Assembly (NCBI GenBank): GCA_964017065.1
Contig: OZ024783.1
Location: 5,575,572-5,639,571 of the forward strand
DNA: 64,000 bases
Reading direction: 5' to 3'
Origin: Haliclona indistincta
Taxonomy: Eukaryota; Porifera; Demospongiae; Haplosclerida; Chalinidae
The translations under genes were made by a program, and so were the position numbers. Of the stretch, positions 63,043 to 64,000 are shown one piece after another; position 1 is the stretch's first letter, and every line of letters begins with the position of its first letter. A model generated the notes under the pieces. The model saw only the letters and a program-made list of their open reading frames with translations. It had not been told where the DNA came from and ran no database searches.

Positions 63043-64000
63043 CTGTAGAAAGAAGTTAAAGTAACATGCATGGGTTTCGTACATCTACAGTGTTTAATCC
63101 GACTGGGATTAAGTAAATGTGGAAATATTTTGCAGTGCAAAATTCTATGTTTTTGTCCAGATGCTCTGCACTTAGAGGGTGCACTGATTTTTTGTGTGCA
63201 CTTTCACACAAAAAAATTCGTGTGTGAGGACTTTTAAGTTTATGGTATATCTGTCAGTTCTAGGAGCTAGCAACTATTAGCATTCTGGTAGTGGGTGATG
63301 CTGCTTTTAAGAGCCTATTGTCTCACCGGTCTAGGCTGGAGAGGATCTCTTGTGTAGTGGAGTGTATCATTGGCTTGCTGTCGTCTGAATACATTGCTCT
63401 CAGTAGACTCCCAAGACAATAGAAGTGAGGAGAATTGGTAGGATAGCAGGAGACAGTCTGTGACACTACAATCAAATAACAAAAGATCAAAATTTTTGTT
63501 ACCCAGCATACTCTTAATTCATTAACCCTTTAACTACTAAATTAACTTGCTGAAATTTTAACTTCGTAAATGCTGACCACTTCTATCGTGAATATCTCGT
63601 GTGTCTTTTGTGCTACTGGTCTCAAATTTGCATCCTTTTACGCCAGTGAGTAGCCCCAATAGGCCAGTTGCGTGTAAGAGCCAAGGAATTTAATTATTGA
63701 TAATTGAACGTAAAGTCACTTCCGGACTGCTCGTAGCCGCCTACTTGTACCTACTTTGTATGGAGTTCATTGAGAAAATATGAGTTTTTAAAACATCGCG
63801 GGCATCCAAAACTTGGCGCATGTGCAGGATCTAAGAATGCGATGCGCAAGTACTACCATTGGCACATGCAACGCAGTAAAAACAGAGACGATCGGTGGAG
63901 GCGCGGTCGAGAACGAGCCATCACTGTACAGCTAGGTAAGCCAATGTGACGAGCGATGAAAACGCGAATACTAACACAGCTTAACTAATGGTAAAGCAAG
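63043..64000. other. Upstream flank of KRIT1-like copy 2, no gene recognised
   Basis: 63043-63150 resembles 25624-25740 upstream of copy 1. The rest shows only short unsupported frames. Confidence 0.5.

Overview
The window looks like nuclear DNA of an early-branching marine invertebrate, most likely a sponge (inference). The reasons are short introns with GT/AG borders, AT-rich spacers dense in non-autonomous transposons, and several innate-immunity-like genes built from ankyrin repeats, ROC-COR GTPase modules, a NACHT ATPase and death-fold (Death, CARD-like) domains. No bacterial operon structure, CRISPR, rRNA or tRNA was seen.

Layout. (1) 202-16654 (+): ANK gene A, with ankyrin repeats, ROC-COR, a second P-loop GTPase-like module, a Cys-rich stretch and a CARD-like end. 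Its introns are swollen by a 4.3 kb foldback structure, several MITEs and a complete-looking 4.1 kb TTAA-flanked DNA transposon coding a transposase fused to a YqaJ-type nuclease. (2) 18563-19059 (+): an MTRES1-like mitochondrial S4-domain gene interrupted by an assembly gap. (3) 20104-21360 (+): a frameshifted 2-oxoglutarate/Fe(II) dioxygenase. (4) 25623-22040 (-): a 17-exon ankyrin-FERM gene resembling KRIT1/CCM1. (5) 25807-32121 (+): a BDH2 fragment, ANK gene B (ankyrin, ROC-COR, Death), a dead MTRES1 copy and a BDH2-like short-chain dehydrogenase. (6) 32248-41524 (+): ANK gene C, frameshifted and carrying a TTAA transposon inside a coding exon, followed by an apparently intact MTRES1-like gene. 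(7) 43245-51440: a nest of transposons inside transposons (foldback element, Helitron-like element, hairpin element holding a non-LTR retrotransposon, TATA-flanked MITE). (8) 51671-53990: an element with a 9-bp target duplication directly upstream of an NLR. (9) 54042-63042: a degenerate CARD-like/NACHT/LRR gene and a second ankyrin-FERM gene, both cut by one ~5.4 kb inversion.

The common theme is tandem duplication. A unit [BDH2 - ANK/ROC/COR gene - MTRES1] is repeated, and a second unit [dioxygenase - ankyrin-FERM gene] also occurs twice. The ANK paralogues keep the sensor/GTPase core but differ at the C-terminus (Death in B; second GTPase module plus CARD-like end in A and C). This looks like a rapidly evolving family of intracellular signalling or immune proteins related to the ROC-COR-Death part of DAPK1. 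BDH2 and MTRES1 look like ordinary metabolic and mitochondrial genes carried along by the duplications. All functional statements rest on motif recognition by eye; no database search was run.
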